The notes beneath the pieces were generated by a model, which was not told where the DNA came from, searched no databases, and worked only from the letters and a program-made list of their open reading frames with translations. The translations under genes were made by a program, and so were the position numbers. Source: Pseudomonadota bacterium (lineage in GTDB: Bacteria > Pseudomonadota > Gammaproteobacteria > Xanthomonadales > Rhodanobacteraceae). Taken from it: a stretch of DNA of 41,113 nucleotides. Of this stretch, positions 8,096 through 16,350 are shown one piece after another; within the stretch, counting starts at the first letter, position 1, and each line of letters opens with the position of its first letter. Where the stretch lies: positions 1 through 41,113 of the forward strand of contig JAJYTR010000010.1 of the NCBI GenBank assembly GCA_021792975.1, given 5' to 3'.

Positions 8096-9616
8096 CTACG
8101 CCGCATCCCAGCAGTTCCGCTGCAGATACTGGCGGTGCGTGGGCATGGCCGCGGTCGCCTGCACCATCGCCGTACGCAACTCCGCGAGGTAGGGCGCGGC
8201 ATCCACGCCGCGCAGGTCCGCCAGCAGGTCGTAGCGACGCGGTGCGATGCCCTGGCCGGCCAGTACCGCCAGCCAGTTGCTGTTCTGGAACAGTTCCAGC
8301 GGCTCGGCGACCAGCCGTCCGCCGGCACGGAACTGCTCGATCTTGTACGCCAGGGTTTCGGGGATGGGCATGCTGCGCGTGTGCCGCCACAGCGGCGTGT
8401 CCTCGCGTTCGATCGCGTGATAATGCAGGATCAGGAAATCGCGGATGCGCTCGTATTCGAGTGCGGTGAGGCGATTGAATTCGCGCGCCGCCAGCGGGTC
8501 GAAGTCGCGATCCGGAAACAGCGCCAGCAGGCGCATGAGCGCGGTCTGGACGAGGTGGATGCTGGTGGACTCCAGCGGCTCCATGAAGCCCGCGGCCAGG
8601 CCCAGCGCCACGCAGTTGCGATGCCAGAACAGCCGCCGCCGTCCGGCGACGAAGCGCAGCAGGCGTGGCTCGCCCAGCGGCTCGCCCTCGAGGTTGGCCA
8701 GCAGGATTGCCGCGGCCTCGTCGTCGCCGATGAACCCGCTGCAGTACACGTGGCCGTTGCCGGTGCGGTGCTGCAGCGGAATGCGCCATTGCCAGCCGGC
8801 GCCGCGCGCCGTGGCGCGCGTGTAGGGCGGAATTTCCGCACCGGCGGCGCAGCCTATCGCCACCGCGCGGTCACAAGGCAGCCAGTGCTGCCAGCTTTCG
8901 TAGCCGGCGTGCAGGGCGCCCTCGATCAGCAGCGCGCGGAAGCCGGAGCAGTCGATGAACAGCTCGCCTTCGATGCGCGCGCCATCCTGTATGCGCAGCG
9001 CGGCGATGAAACCGTCCTCGCCGCGCAGTTCCACCTCGCCGATGCGGCCTTCGACGCGGCGTACGCCGCGTGCTTCGGCGTAGCGGCGCAGGTACTGCGC
9101 GTAACGCGTGGCGTCGAAATGATAGGCGTAGTCGAACGTGCTCTGCACGCGCTGGCGGTCGGCCAGCGGGCGTTCGAAGCGGCCGGCCTGCGCCATCACC
9201 CAGGCCATGGCGTAGTCCTGGATCGGCGTGCCGTCGCCGCGCGCGCGCTCGCGCAGCCAGTACTGGTGCAGCGGCACCGCGTCGAACTCGATGCCGATCT
9301 GGCCGAAGGGGTGGAAGTAGCGCTGCCCGGGGTGCGTCCAGTCCACGAACTCGATGCCCAGCTTGTAGCTGCCGCCGGTGGCTTTGAGGAAATCGTGTTC
9401 GTCGATGCCCAGGCTGCGGTTGAACAGCTTGATGGGCGGGATGGTGGCCTCGCCCACGCCGACGGTGCCGATTTCGTCCGATTCGACCAGCGTCACCGTG
9501 CCGCCGCCGCGCAGCGCGTGCGCCAACGCGGCCGCGGCCATCCAGCCGGCGGTGCCGCCGCCGAGGATCACGATGCCGTGCAGCGCACGCGCGGCCGCCG
9601 CGTCCGTCTCAGCCAT
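8096..9616 (-). CDS. Flavin-dependent tryptophan-halogenase family protein, paralogue 2
   Basis: This 506-residue paralogue of the convergent neighbour keeps all family landmarks: FAD motif [10 protein letters not shown] (19-28), catalytic-type K85 in SYKLGIEF, WxWxIP at W275-P280, and E349 in EPLEST. The two proteins share a 43-residue identical block from GAGWQWRIP to EGEPL, while their N- and C-terminal thirds differ. That pattern suggests duplication with later gene conversion. The ATG overlaps the antiporter stop by 8 bases, and no good ribosome site is visible, so translation is probably coupled to the antiporter. Its substrate is unknown; a halogenating function rests on the conserved residues. 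Confidence 0.92.
   Translation of the reverse strand: MAETDAAAARALHGIVILGGGTAGWMAAAALAHALRGGGTVTLVESDEIGTVGVGEATIPPIKLFNRSLGIDEHDFLKATGGSYKLGIEFVDWTHPGQRYFHPFGQIGIEFDAVPLHQYWLRERARGDGTPIQDYAMAWVMAQAGRFERPLADRQRVQSTFDYAYHFDATRYAQYLRRYAEARGVRRVEGRIGEVELRGEDGFIAALRIQDGARIEGELFIDCSGFRALLIEGALHAGYESWQHWLPCDRAVAIGCAAGAEIPPYTRATARGAGWQWRIPLQHRTGNGHVYCSGFIGDDEAAAILLANLEGEPLGEPRLLRFVAGRRRLFWHRNCVALGLAAGFMEPLESTSIHLVQTALMRLLALFPDRDFDPLAAREFNRLTALEYERIRDFLILHYHAIEREDTPLWRHTRSMPIPETLAYKIEQFRAGGRLVAEPLELFQNSNWLAVLAGQGIAPRRYDLLADLRGVDAAPYLAELRTAMVQATAAMPTHRQYLQRNCWDAA
8571..8968 (-). repeat. Inverted-repeat arm B within halogenase paralogue 2
   Basis: This is the partner of 7217-7614 with the same length (398 bases). 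The near-identical tracts map to 8898-8968, 8674-8809 and 8571-8620. The arms are separated by 956 bases and face each other. Confidence 0.85.
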
Positions 9617-10844
9617 GGCTGCGCGGTTCCGTGACCCGATCGCCCGACGCCAGGGCCGGCGTGTTGTATCCCGCGACCAGCCGTGGCGCCACCATCGGTA
9701 CCGTCAGCATGGTGCTGACCACCGCCATCAGCAACAGCGCGGTGAAGGTGTCGCCGCTGATCAGGCTGCGGTCGAGCAGGATGTTGACGTAGATGATCAT
9801 GATCAGCGCCTTGGTCTGCAGCAGCCAGCCGATGGTCCAGGCGTCGCCGCGCCGCCAGCCCAGCAGGCGCCCGGCCAGCGCCACACCGGCCAGTTTGCCG
9901 GCAATCTCGGCGACGAGCAGCAGCGCGGCGGCGCCCAGCACCGCCGCGCCTCCCAGCGACCAGCCGGTACGCAGCCCGGTGGAGAGGAAGAACACCGGCA
10001 TCAGTACCAGCAGCACGTGCTCGCGCAGCCAGTCCAGCTGGCGGCGGTCGAACCAGTCGCGGTCCAGCACCATGCCGGCCAGGAACGAACCGACCATGAA
10101 ATGCAGGCCCGAATGGTCGGCGGCGAAGGCCACCAGCGCCAGCCACACCAGCGCCACGTACCAGCGGTCGGCGGCCGGCAGCGCGCGCAGCAGGCGGCGG
10201 AACAGCCAGGCGGCCGGGAAGAACAGCAGCAGGAATGCCGACTGCAGGCCGATGCGGTGCCAGTCCAGCAGGATCAGCGCCAGCACCGCCCAGATCGCCA
10301 CGTCGTCCAGGCTGGCGTAGCGCAGCACGCGCTGGCCGAAGGGCGTGCGCAGGATGGCCAGTTTGTCCATCAGCAGCACCAGGATCGGCAGCGCCGTCAC
10401 CGCGCAGGCCATGCCCACGCCCAGCACGAATTGCCAGTCATCGCCGCGCGGCCCGACCCAGCCGCCGCGCCAGACCAGCAACAGCATGGCGGCCGCGGCG
10501 CCGAACAGCAGCGGGGTGCCCAGCGCCAGGGCGGCGGTGCTGCCGCATTCGCGGCGCTGGCGCCAGACTTCCTTCAGATCCAGCTCGATTCCGGCCAGCC
10601 ACACGAACAGCATCACGCCCCACCAGGCCACGCCGTTGAGCGCCAGGATCACCCGCGGCTCGAAAATGCCGTGGTAGAGGGCGGGGAACGCCGCCCCCAG
10701 CAGGCCGGGTCCCAGCACGATGCCGGTGAGGATCTGCACCACCACCAGCGGAGCCCAGTAGTCGGTGCGGCCCAGCCGCCAGAGTACATACGGCAGGCCG
10801 AAGATGATCGCCAGCGCGATCAGGAAGCGCTCGGTGTCGGTCAT
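9609..10844 (-). CDS. Kef-type monovalent cation/H+ antiporter (CPA2 family)
   Basis: This 411-residue integral membrane protein has about 12 hydrophobic segments. It shows family features of the Na+/H+ exchanger domain: [11 protein letters not shown] near the N-terminus, [12 protein letters not shown], the acidic pair in ASLDDVAIW, and [13 protein letters not shown]. It lacks the C-terminal RCK/TrkA-N nucleotide-binding domain of KefB/KefC, so it is a transport domain only. It would exchange K+ or Na+ for protons across the inner membrane; the ion cannot be told from sequence alone. The ATG at 10844 was chosen because the homologous protein begins at [13 protein letters not shown] and lies 11 bases after the PilZ gene stop. 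It is coupled downstream to halogenase paralogue 2. Confidence 0.85.
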   Translation of the reverse strand: MTDTERFLIALAIIFGLPYVLWRLGRTDYWAPLVVVQILTGIVLGPGLLGAAFPALYHGIFEPRVILALNGVAWWGVMLFVWLAGIELDLKEVWRQRRECGSTAALALGTPLLFGAAAAMLLLVWRGGWVGPRGDDWQFVLGVGMACAVTALPILVLLMDKLAILRTPFGQRVLRYASLDDVAIWAVLALILLDWHRIGLQSAFLLLFFPAAWLFRRLLRALPAADRWYVALVWLALVAFAADHSGLHFMVGSFLAGMVLDRDWFDRRQLDWLREHVLLVLMPVFFLSTGLRTGWSLGGAAVLGAAALLLVAEIAGKLAGVALAGRLLGWRRGDAWTIGWLLQTKALIMIIYVNILLDRSLISGDTFTALLLMAVVSTMLTVPMVAPRLVAGYNTPALASGDRVTEPRSHG

Positions 10845-10855
10845 GCGGGAGCGGC

Positions 10856-11224
10856 TCAGGGACCCAGGTCGGCCAGCTCGCGGTAGAGCAGTTCGGGCTG
10901 CGGCAGGTTCAGCTCGAGCAGACGCTTGAGGCGCGCGAAGCTGTCGAGGTCGATGCGGTCCCATGCGAACGCCAGCCGGCCCTCGCCGCTGCGCACCAGT
11001 TCGACGCCCATGCTCACCGGCAGGCTCTCGAAGATGCGCAGGTCCATGCGGAAACGTGTGCCGGGCGCCGCGCCGCAGTCCGCGGGATGGCTCACCAGCA
11101 CGCCGCGCAGGGAGAGATCGACGAGCTCCGCATCCCACGAGCCGTCGCGCGCGTACAGCTTGACCGTGCCAGCCAGCGGAACGCGCTGGAAGCGGCGACG
11201 GTCGCGGCTGGGTGGTGCATCCAT
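10856..11224 (-). CDS. PilZ-domain protein, likely c-di-GMP binding
   Basis: This 122-residue single-domain PilZ protein has the c-di-GMP motifs RRRFQR (9-14) and the D/NxSxxG motif as DLSLRG (36-41), so the ligand site looks complete. The C-terminal extension (SFARLKRLLELNL) is helical. The start ATG has GGGGAG 7 bases upstream. The gene ends 11 bases before the antiporter, so the two are probably co-transcribed. PilZ proteins pass c-di-GMP signals to partners in motility, polysaccharide or biofilm control; a partner here is not evident, though the antiporter is the obvious candidate by position (inference). Confidence 0.87.
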   Translation of the reverse strand: MDAPPSRDRRRFQRVPLAGTVKLYARDGSWDAELVDLSLRGVLVSHPADCGAAPGTRFRMDLRIFESLPVSMGVELVRSGEGRLAFAWDRIDLDSFARLKRLLELNLPQPELLYRELADLGP

Positions 11225-11251
11225 GGCATGACTCCCCGGTGCGGCGATTGT

Positions 11252-11283
11252 GCGCGGGCCCGGAGGACGCGGCAAGCCCGCGC
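11252..11283 (-). terminator. Hairpin between the ccsA-like and PilZ genes
   Basis: An 8-bp stem GCGCGGGC / GCCCGCGC encloses a 16-base loop in the 77-base gap between the two minus-strand genes. There is no T tract, so it may be a weak terminator, an mRNA-stability element or nothing. Confidence 0.3.
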
Positions 11284-11301
11284 GATACGGCGCCGCAAGC
11301 C

Positions 11302-12093
11302 TCACAGCGTGCGGTGCAGGATCAGCTCCAGCACGAACTTGCTGCCGAAGAACGCCAGCACCAGCACGGCCATGCCGGCCAGCGTCATGCCCACGGCGCC
11401 GCGCCCGCGCCAGCCCCAGCGCCTGCGCCCCAGCAGCAGTGCTCCGAAAACCAGCCAGGCCAGGATCGAGAGCACGGTCTTGTGCACCAGGTGCTGCCGG
11501 AACAAGTTGTGCACGAACAGCGCACCGGTGAGCAGGGTGAGGGTCAGCAGCGCGAAACCGGCGGTGATCAGCCGGAACATCAGGCTCTCGGTCAGCGTCA
11601 GCGGCGGCAGCGCGGACAGGAACGAGGGCGTGCGGTGGCGGCGCAGCGCGCGCTCCTGGAAGGCCAGCAGCAGCGCCAGCAGTGCCGCGATCGACAGCAG
11701 CCCGTAGCTCAGCAGAGCCAGGGTCACGTGCAGCTTGATCGGCCAGTCCAGCGTCTGCGGCACGGTGGGCGGCGCCAGGAACACATCCACCGCGAGCAGC
11801 GCCGCCGCCAGCGGATAGACGATCACGCCCAGCGCCGCAACGGGCCGCCACAGGTTGACTATCAGCGTCAGCGCGGCGATCACGCAGGCGATCAGCGACA
11901 GTGCCGCGAAAAAGTGCAGATCCAGCGCGCCGCGGTGCGCCCGGACGATCTCGCCGGCCTGTGCCAGCACCGCCAGCGCAGCCAGCGTCACCGTGGCCAG
12001 GCGCGGACTGTCGCGGCCATCCAGCACCGGCCGTGCCTGCAGCGCAGCGGCGGCCAGGTACAGCACGATCGCGGCATAGGTCAGCAGCAGCAT
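11302..12093 (-). CDS. CcsA/YpjD-family inner-membrane protein (cytochrome c assembly-like)
   Basis: This 263-residue protein has about eight hydrophobic helices and the layout of the CcsA/CcmF/YpjD cytochrome c assembly family (PF01578). Conserved-type histidines occur in LDWPIKLHVTLALLSYG and in LVHKTVLSILAW, consistent with a haem-handling core. A homologue (ypjD) lies divergently next to ffh in Escherichia coli and many gammaproteobacteria, and the same arrangement is seen here, which supports orthology. Its exact role is not established. The two start codons are 76 bases apart, so the promoters share this gap. Confidence 0.85.
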   Translation of the reverse strand: MLLLTYAAIVLYLAAAALQARPVLDGRDSPRLATVTLAALAVLAQAGEIVRAHRGALDLHFFAALSLIACVIAALTLIVNLWRPVAALGVIVYPLAAALLAVDVFLAPPTVPQTLDWPIKLHVTLALLSYGLLSIAALLALLLAFQERALRRHRTPSFLSALPPLTLTESLMFRLITAGFALLTLTLLTGALFVHNLFRQHLVHKTVLSILAWLVFGALLLGRRRWGWRGRGAVGMTLAGMAVLVLAFFGSKFVLELILHRTL

Positions 12094-12136
12094 GCGGCAA
12101 GTGTGGCACAGCGCCGGTCGCCCGCGGCGGCGCCGC

Positions 12137-12142
12137 TATACT
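12137..12142 (+). promoter_or_regulatory. Candidate -10 element for ffh
   Basis: TATACT lies 27 bases upstream of the ffh ATG in the divergent gap with the ccsA-like gene. No clear -35 is visible in this GC-rich stretch. Confidence 0.45.
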
Positions 12143-12169
12143 GGCCGCTTTGCATCCGGCGGTGCCGCC

Positions 12170-13546
12170 ATGTTCGAAACCCTGACCCAGCGCCTGGGCG
12201 CCACCATGGACCGCCTGCGCAGCCGCGGGCGCCTCACCGAGGAAAACATCCGCGAAAGCCTGCGGGAGGTGCGTGTGGCCCTGCTCGAGGCCGATGTCGC
12301 CCTGCCGGTGGTGCAGGCGCTGATCGAACGCGTCAAGGTGCGCGCGGTGGGCCAGGAGGTGCTGAAGAGCCTGACCCCGGGCCAGGCGCTGGTGAAGGTG
12401 GTGCGCGACGAACTCGCCGCGCTGATGGGCACCGCCAACGCCGCGCTCGAACTGGCCGCTGCGCCGCCCGCCGTGATACTGGTGGCCGGCCTGCAGGGCG
12501 CGGGCAAGACCACCACCGCGGCCAAACTGGCGCGGTTCCTCAGGGAGCGCGCGAAGAAGAAGGTGCTGCTGGTCAGCTGCGACGTGTACCGTCCGGCCGC
12601 CATCGAGCAATTGCGCGTGCTGGCCGGGCAGGTAGGTGCGGGTTTCGTGCCCGCCGATCCGTCCGCACAGCCCGTGGCGATCGCGCGCGGCGCGCTGGAG
12701 CAGGCGCGGCGCGAGGTGGCCGATGCGCTGATCGTGGATACCGCCGGACGTCTCGCCATCGACACTGCGATGATGGACGAGATCAAGGCGCTGCACGCCG
12801 CGCTGCATCCGGTCGAGACCTTGTTCGTGGTCGACGCCATGACCGGCCAGGACGCCGCCGTCACCGCCAGGGCGTTCGCCGATGCGCTGCCGTTGACCGG
12901 CGTGGTGCTGACCAAGACCGATGGCGACGCGCGCGGCGGCGCGGCGCTGTCAGTGCGCTACGTTACCGGGCGGCCGATCAAGTTCCTGGGTGCCGGCGAG
13001 AAAACCGACGCGCTGGAGCCCTTCCACCCCGACCGCCTCGCGCAGCGCATTCTGGGCATGGGCGACGTGCTCAGCCTGGTCGAGGAGGTCGAGCGCAAGG
13101 TCGACCAGGACAAGGCGCAGAAGCTGGCGATGAAGGTCGCCAAGGGCAAGCGCTTCGATCTCAACGACATGAAAGACCAGCTCGAGCAGATGCTGGGCAT
13201 GGGCGGCCTGGCCGGGCTCATGGACAAGCTGCCCGGCGTCTCCAATCTGCCGGAGAGCGTGAAGTCCAAGGTCAACGATCGCGAAGTGCACCGCATGATT
13301 GCGGTGATCAATTCGATGACGCGCAAGGAACGCCGCCATCCCGACCTGCTCAACGGATCACGGCGTGCGCGCGTGGCGCGCGGCTCCGGTACGCAGCCGG
13401 CCGACGTCAACCGCCTGCTCAAGCAGTACCAGCAGATGGAGAAGATGATGTCGAAGCTCTCGCGCGGCGGCATCAAGGGCATGCTGCGCGGCATGCAGGG
13501 CGCACTGCGCGGCAGCGGTCCGCCGTCCGGCATGGGGCCGCGCTGA
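12170..13546 (+). CDS. ffh: Signal recognition particle protein Ffh (SRP54)
   Basis: This 458-residue GTPase subunit of the signal recognition particle binds 4.5S RNA and targets nascent inner-membrane proteins to FtsY. The N domain (MFETLTQRLG, with LREVRVALLEADV) is followed by the G domain with the P-loop GLQGAGKTTT starting at residue 107, as in E. coli. DTAGR, TKTDGDARGG and the conserved C-terminal G-domain residues follow. The methionine-rich M domain contains the RNA-binding RGSG and DVNRLLKQYQQMEKMMSKL. The length is normal (E. coli 453). The start at MFETL is the family start. The downstream rpsP-rimM-trmD-rplS genes often found after ffh are not here; a glycosyltransferase follows after 21 bases. 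Confidence 0.98.
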   Translation: MFETLTQRLGATMDRLRSRGRLTEENIRESLREVRVALLEADVALPVVQALIERVKVRAVGQEVLKSLTPGQALVKVVRDELAALMGTANAALELAAAPPAVILVAGLQGAGKTTTAAKLARFLRERAKKKVLLVSCDVYRPAAIEQLRVLAGQVGAGFVPADPSAQPVAIARGALEQARREVADALIVDTAGRLAIDTAMMDEIKALHAALHPVETLFVVDAMTGQDAAVTARAFADALPLTGVVLTKTDGDARGGAALSVRYVTGRPIKFLGAGEKTDALEPFHPDRLAQRILGMGDVLSLVEEVERKVDQDKAQKLAMKVAKGKRFDLNDMKDQLEQMLGMGGLAGLMDKLPGVSNLPESVKSKVNDREVHRMIAVINSMTRKERRHPDLLNGSRRARVARGSGTQPADVNRLLKQYQQMEKMMSKLSRGGIKGMLRGMQGALRGSGPPSGMGPR

Positions 13547-13567
13547 GTCCCGCCGGAACCCGCCGCG

Positions 13568-14551
13568 GTGACGACCACGATCGGTTCCGCGCCGGCGGCG
13601 TTGTGGGTGCTGGTGCCCGTGTACGACGAGTGCGAGGTCCTGCCCGAACTGCAGCGCCGGCTGGCGGACGTGTTCGCGCGGCTGGATTGCGCGGCGCGCA
13701 TCCTGTACGTGGATGACGGCAGCCGTGACGGCAGCTGGGCGCAGGTGTGCGCGTTCTCCGCCGCCGATGCGCGCGTGCACGGTATCCGCCTCAGCCGCAA
13801 CTTCGGCAAGGAGATCGCGCTGACGGCAGGCCTGGATGCGCTGGCGGCGCGCGCGGACCTCGATGCCTGCGTGGTAATCGACGCCGACCTGCAGGATCCA
13901 CCCGAGCTGATTCCCGATCTGGTGGCGCGCTGGCGCGCCGGCTACGACATGGTCTATGCCACGCGCCGGCGGCGCCTGGGCGAGAGCGGCGCCAAGCGGC
14001 TGACCGCCGCGCTGTTCTACCGGCTGATGGACGCGCTTTCGGCCACGCGGATACCGCGCGACACCGGCGACTTCCGCCTGCTTTCGGCGCGCATGCTGCG
14101 GGCGCTGGCGGGTCTGCGTGAGCGGCAGCGTTTCATGAAGGGGTTGTTCGCCTGGGTCGGCTATCCGCAGACGCAGGTGCTGTACGACCGCGCGCCGCGC
14201 GCGGCGGGCCGCAGCAAGTGGAACTACGGCCGGCTGTGGCGTTTCGCGGTGGAAGGCATCACCTCGTTCTCGACGGTGCCGCTGCGGCTGGCGACCTGGA
14301 TCGGCATGCTGACGTCCGTGCTGGCCTTCGGCTACGGCGCCTGGATCGTGCTGAAGGTGCTCGTGTGGGGCATCCGCGTGCCGGGTTACGCCTCGCTGAT
14401 GGTGGCCATCCTGGTGCTGGGTGGCCTGCAGCTGCTGGCGCTGGGCATCATCGGCGAATACGTGGGCCGCACCTATCTCGAAGCCAAGCAGCGGCCGCTG
14501 TACCTGGTACAGGACAGCACACCGTCGCGCGCCGGTCGCGCGGGCGCATGA
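13568..14551 (+). CDS. GT2 glycosyltransferase, undecaprenyl-phosphate sugar transferase type (GtrB/ArnC-like)
   Basis: This 327-residue protein has an N-terminal GT-A domain and two C-terminal membrane helices (roughly 235-260 and 270-295). Visible motifs are PVYDECEVLP, VDDGSRDGSW, the metal/nucleotide-sugar site DADLQDPPE, RNFGKEIALTAGLD and RDTGDFRLL. This is the DPM1/GtrB/ArnC family, which transfers a sugar from a nucleotide donor to undecaprenyl phosphate on the cytoplasmic face. The start is a GTG at 13568, 21 bases after ffh. Its TGA overlaps the ATG of the next gene (ATGA), an ArnT-like transferase that would use the lipid-linked sugar. The sugar cannot be named from sequence. Confidence 0.9.
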   Translation: MTTTIGSAPAALWVLVPVYDECEVLPELQRRLADVFARLDCAARILYVDDGSRDGSWAQVCAFSAADARVHGIRLSRNFGKEIALTAGLDALAARADLDACVVIDADLQDPPELIPDLVARWRAGYDMVYATRRRRLGESGAKRLTAALFYRLMDALSATRIPRDTGDFRLLSARMLRALAGLRERQRFMKGLFAWVGYPQTQVLYDRAPRAAGRSKWNYGRLWRFAVEGITSFSTVPLRLATWIGMLTSVLAFGYGAWIVLKVLVWGIRVPGYASLMVAILVLGGLQLLALGIIGEYVGRTYLEAKQRPLYLVQDSTPSRAGRAGA

Positions 14552-16350
14552 GTGCCGCGGCACGGCGCCGGTTGTGGCTGGGCGCCCTGCTGCTGGCCTG
14601 GCTGGTGCTGTGGTTCGCCGGCGCGCAGTCGCGCAGCCTGCTCGAGCCCGACGAAGGCCGCTACGCCGAGGTGCCGCGCGCCATGCTGGCCAGCGGCGAC
14701 TGGGTCACGCCCCGGTTCGATGGCGTACTGTTCTTCGACAAGCCGGCGCTGCAGTACTGGGCCACAGCGCTGGCCTACGCAGCCTTCGGCATCCACAACT
14801 GGACGGCGCGCCTGTGGAGCCTGCTCACCGGGCTGCTGACGCTGCTGGCGGTGGGCTGGACCGGCGCACGCGCGTTCGGACGCACGGCCGGCTGGTGCGC
14901 CGCGGCGGTGCTGGGCAGCAGCCTGCTGTGGGTGGTGGGCAGCCATCTCGACACGCTGGATGCGGGGGTGGCCGCGCTGCTGGGCATGACGTTGTGCGCC
15001 TTCATTCTGGCGCAGCTGCCCGAAACCGCGCCGCGCGCACGCAGGCTGTGGATGCTGCTGGCCTGGGTGCTGATGGCCGCGGCCTTTCTCTCGAAAGGGC
15101 TGATCGGACTGGCATTCCCCGGCGGCGCGCTGTTCTTCTATATGCTCTGGAGCGGACAATGGCGGCTGCTGCGGCGCATGGAGTGGGCCCTCGGCCTGCC
15201 GCTGTTCCTGCTGCTGGTGCTGCCCTGGCTGGTGGAGCTGCAGTCGCGCCACGCCCAGTTTCTCGATGACTTCTTCGTGCGCCAGCAGTTTGTGCGCTTT
15301 CTCACCGATCGTGACGACCGCCAGCGGCCATTCTGGTTTTTCCCGCTGCTGCTGGTGGTGGGATCTTTCCCGTGGCTGGCGCTGCTGCCGCAGGCATTGC
15401 GGATGCCCGCACGGTGCGACGGCTTCGATGCGCGCAGGCTGCTGTGGATCTTGGTGCTGATGATCTTGGTGTTCTTCAGCGTCTCGCATTCCAAGCTGCC
15501 GCTGTACCTGCTGCCGGTGTTTCCGGCGGTGGCGATGCTGACCGGCGACGCCATCGCGCGCGCATCGCGACGCTTGCTGGGTGCGGCGCTGGGCGCGGCC
15601 GGCCTGATGCTGCCCGTTGCCATCGCGCTGGCGCTGCGCCGGCAGGCGCCGCCCGACCTGCTGCCGCTGGCGGGTTTGTTCGCGGACTACATGCACCGTC
15701 TGGCCTGGGCGATGGGTATCGCCGCACTGCTGCTGGCACTGGCCGCTGTGCTGGCCTGGCGCGGGCATCGGCTGGCCGCCGCCGGTGTGGCGGCCTTCAC
15801 GGGGCTGGGGCTGCTGCAGGCCGCGCTGATCGGCTTCCAGGCACTGGCACCGGCGTACTCGGCGCAGCCGCTGGCACGGGCCATGCGCCCCTGGTTGCGG
15901 CCGGATGCGCCGGTGTACATGGTGGACACGCTGCAGCGCGGCTTGCCCTTCTATCTGCAGCGGCCGGTGACGCTGGTGGGCGCCGTCCCCTACGACCTGC
16001 GCGACGGCCTGCGCTGGGAGCCCTGGCGCCTGCTGGCGCTGCCGGTCTTCGAGCGGCGCTGGCGCGTGCAGCGCGATGCGCTCGCCGTGCTGTCGCCGGC
16101 ACGCTACGAAACGCTGCGCGCCCAGGGATTGCCGCTGCGGCCGGTCGCACATGCGTTGCACTGGGTGCTGGTGCGCCATTCCGCTGCGGCGGACGCGCGC
16201 GGCATGGATAATCGCGCGTCGTCCGTCACGCCGAAGGCCGCATGCCCGCCCGCTTCCTGGTCTGCCGCTCCGCCATCCACGGCCACGGCGTGTTCGCCCG
16301 CGTCGCCATCCCCGCCGGCACGCGCATCCTCGACTACAAAGGCCGGCTGA
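14548..16350 (+). CDS. ArnT-like GT83 membrane glycosyltransferase (PMT superfamily)
   Basis: This 600-residue membrane protein has a cytoplasmic N-terminus, about 12 hydrophobic helices and a soluble C-terminal part, as in ArnT. The first periplasmic loop carries the acidic family motif LLEPDEGRYAEVPRAML and then SGDWVTPRFDGVLFFDKPALQYW. Such enzymes move a sugar from undecaprenyl phosphate to an acceptor in the periplasm, for example lipid A or a surface glycan. It is translationally coupled to the GT2 gene, which should make its donor. The last 50 or so residues (after HWVLVRHSAAADARG) are low-complexity Ala/Ser/Pro, and the frame runs 109 bases into the SET-domain gene. The annotated C-terminus may therefore be an extension caused by loss of an earlier stop. 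Confidence 0.88.
   Translation: MSAAARRRLWLGALLLAWLVLWFAGAQSRSLLEPDEGRYAEVPRAMLASGDWVTPRFDGVLFFDKPALQYWATALAYAAFGIHNWTARLWSLLTGLLTLLAVGWTGARAFGRTAGWCAAAVLGSSLLWVVGSHLDTLDAGVAALLGMTLCAFILAQLPETAPRARRLWMLLAWVLMAAAFLSKGLIGLAFPGGALFFYMLWSGQWRLLRRMEWALGLPLFLLLVLPWLVELQSRHAQFLDDFFVRQQFVRFLTDRDDRQRPFWFFPLLLVVGSFPWLALLPQALRMPARCDGFDARRLLWILVLMILVFFSVSHSKLPLYLLPVFPAVAMLTGDAIARASRRLLGAALGAAGLMLPVAIALALRRQAPPDLLPLAGLFADYMHRLAWAMGIAALLLALAAVLAWRGHRLAAAGVAAFTGLGLLQAALIGFQALAPAYSAQPLARAMRPWLRPDAPVYMVDTLQRGLPFYLQRPVTLVGAVPYDLRDGLRWEPWRLLALPVFERRWRVQRDALAVLSPARYETLRAQGLPLRPVAHALHWVLVRHSAAADARGMDNRASSVTPKAACPPASWSAAPPSTATACSPASPSPPARASSTTKAG

Noticed and set aside
12092-12169. Upstream extension of ffh by 26 codons
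   Set aside because: It would overlap the promoter-like TATACT and the ccsA-like start, and Ffh proteins begin at the MFETLT position.
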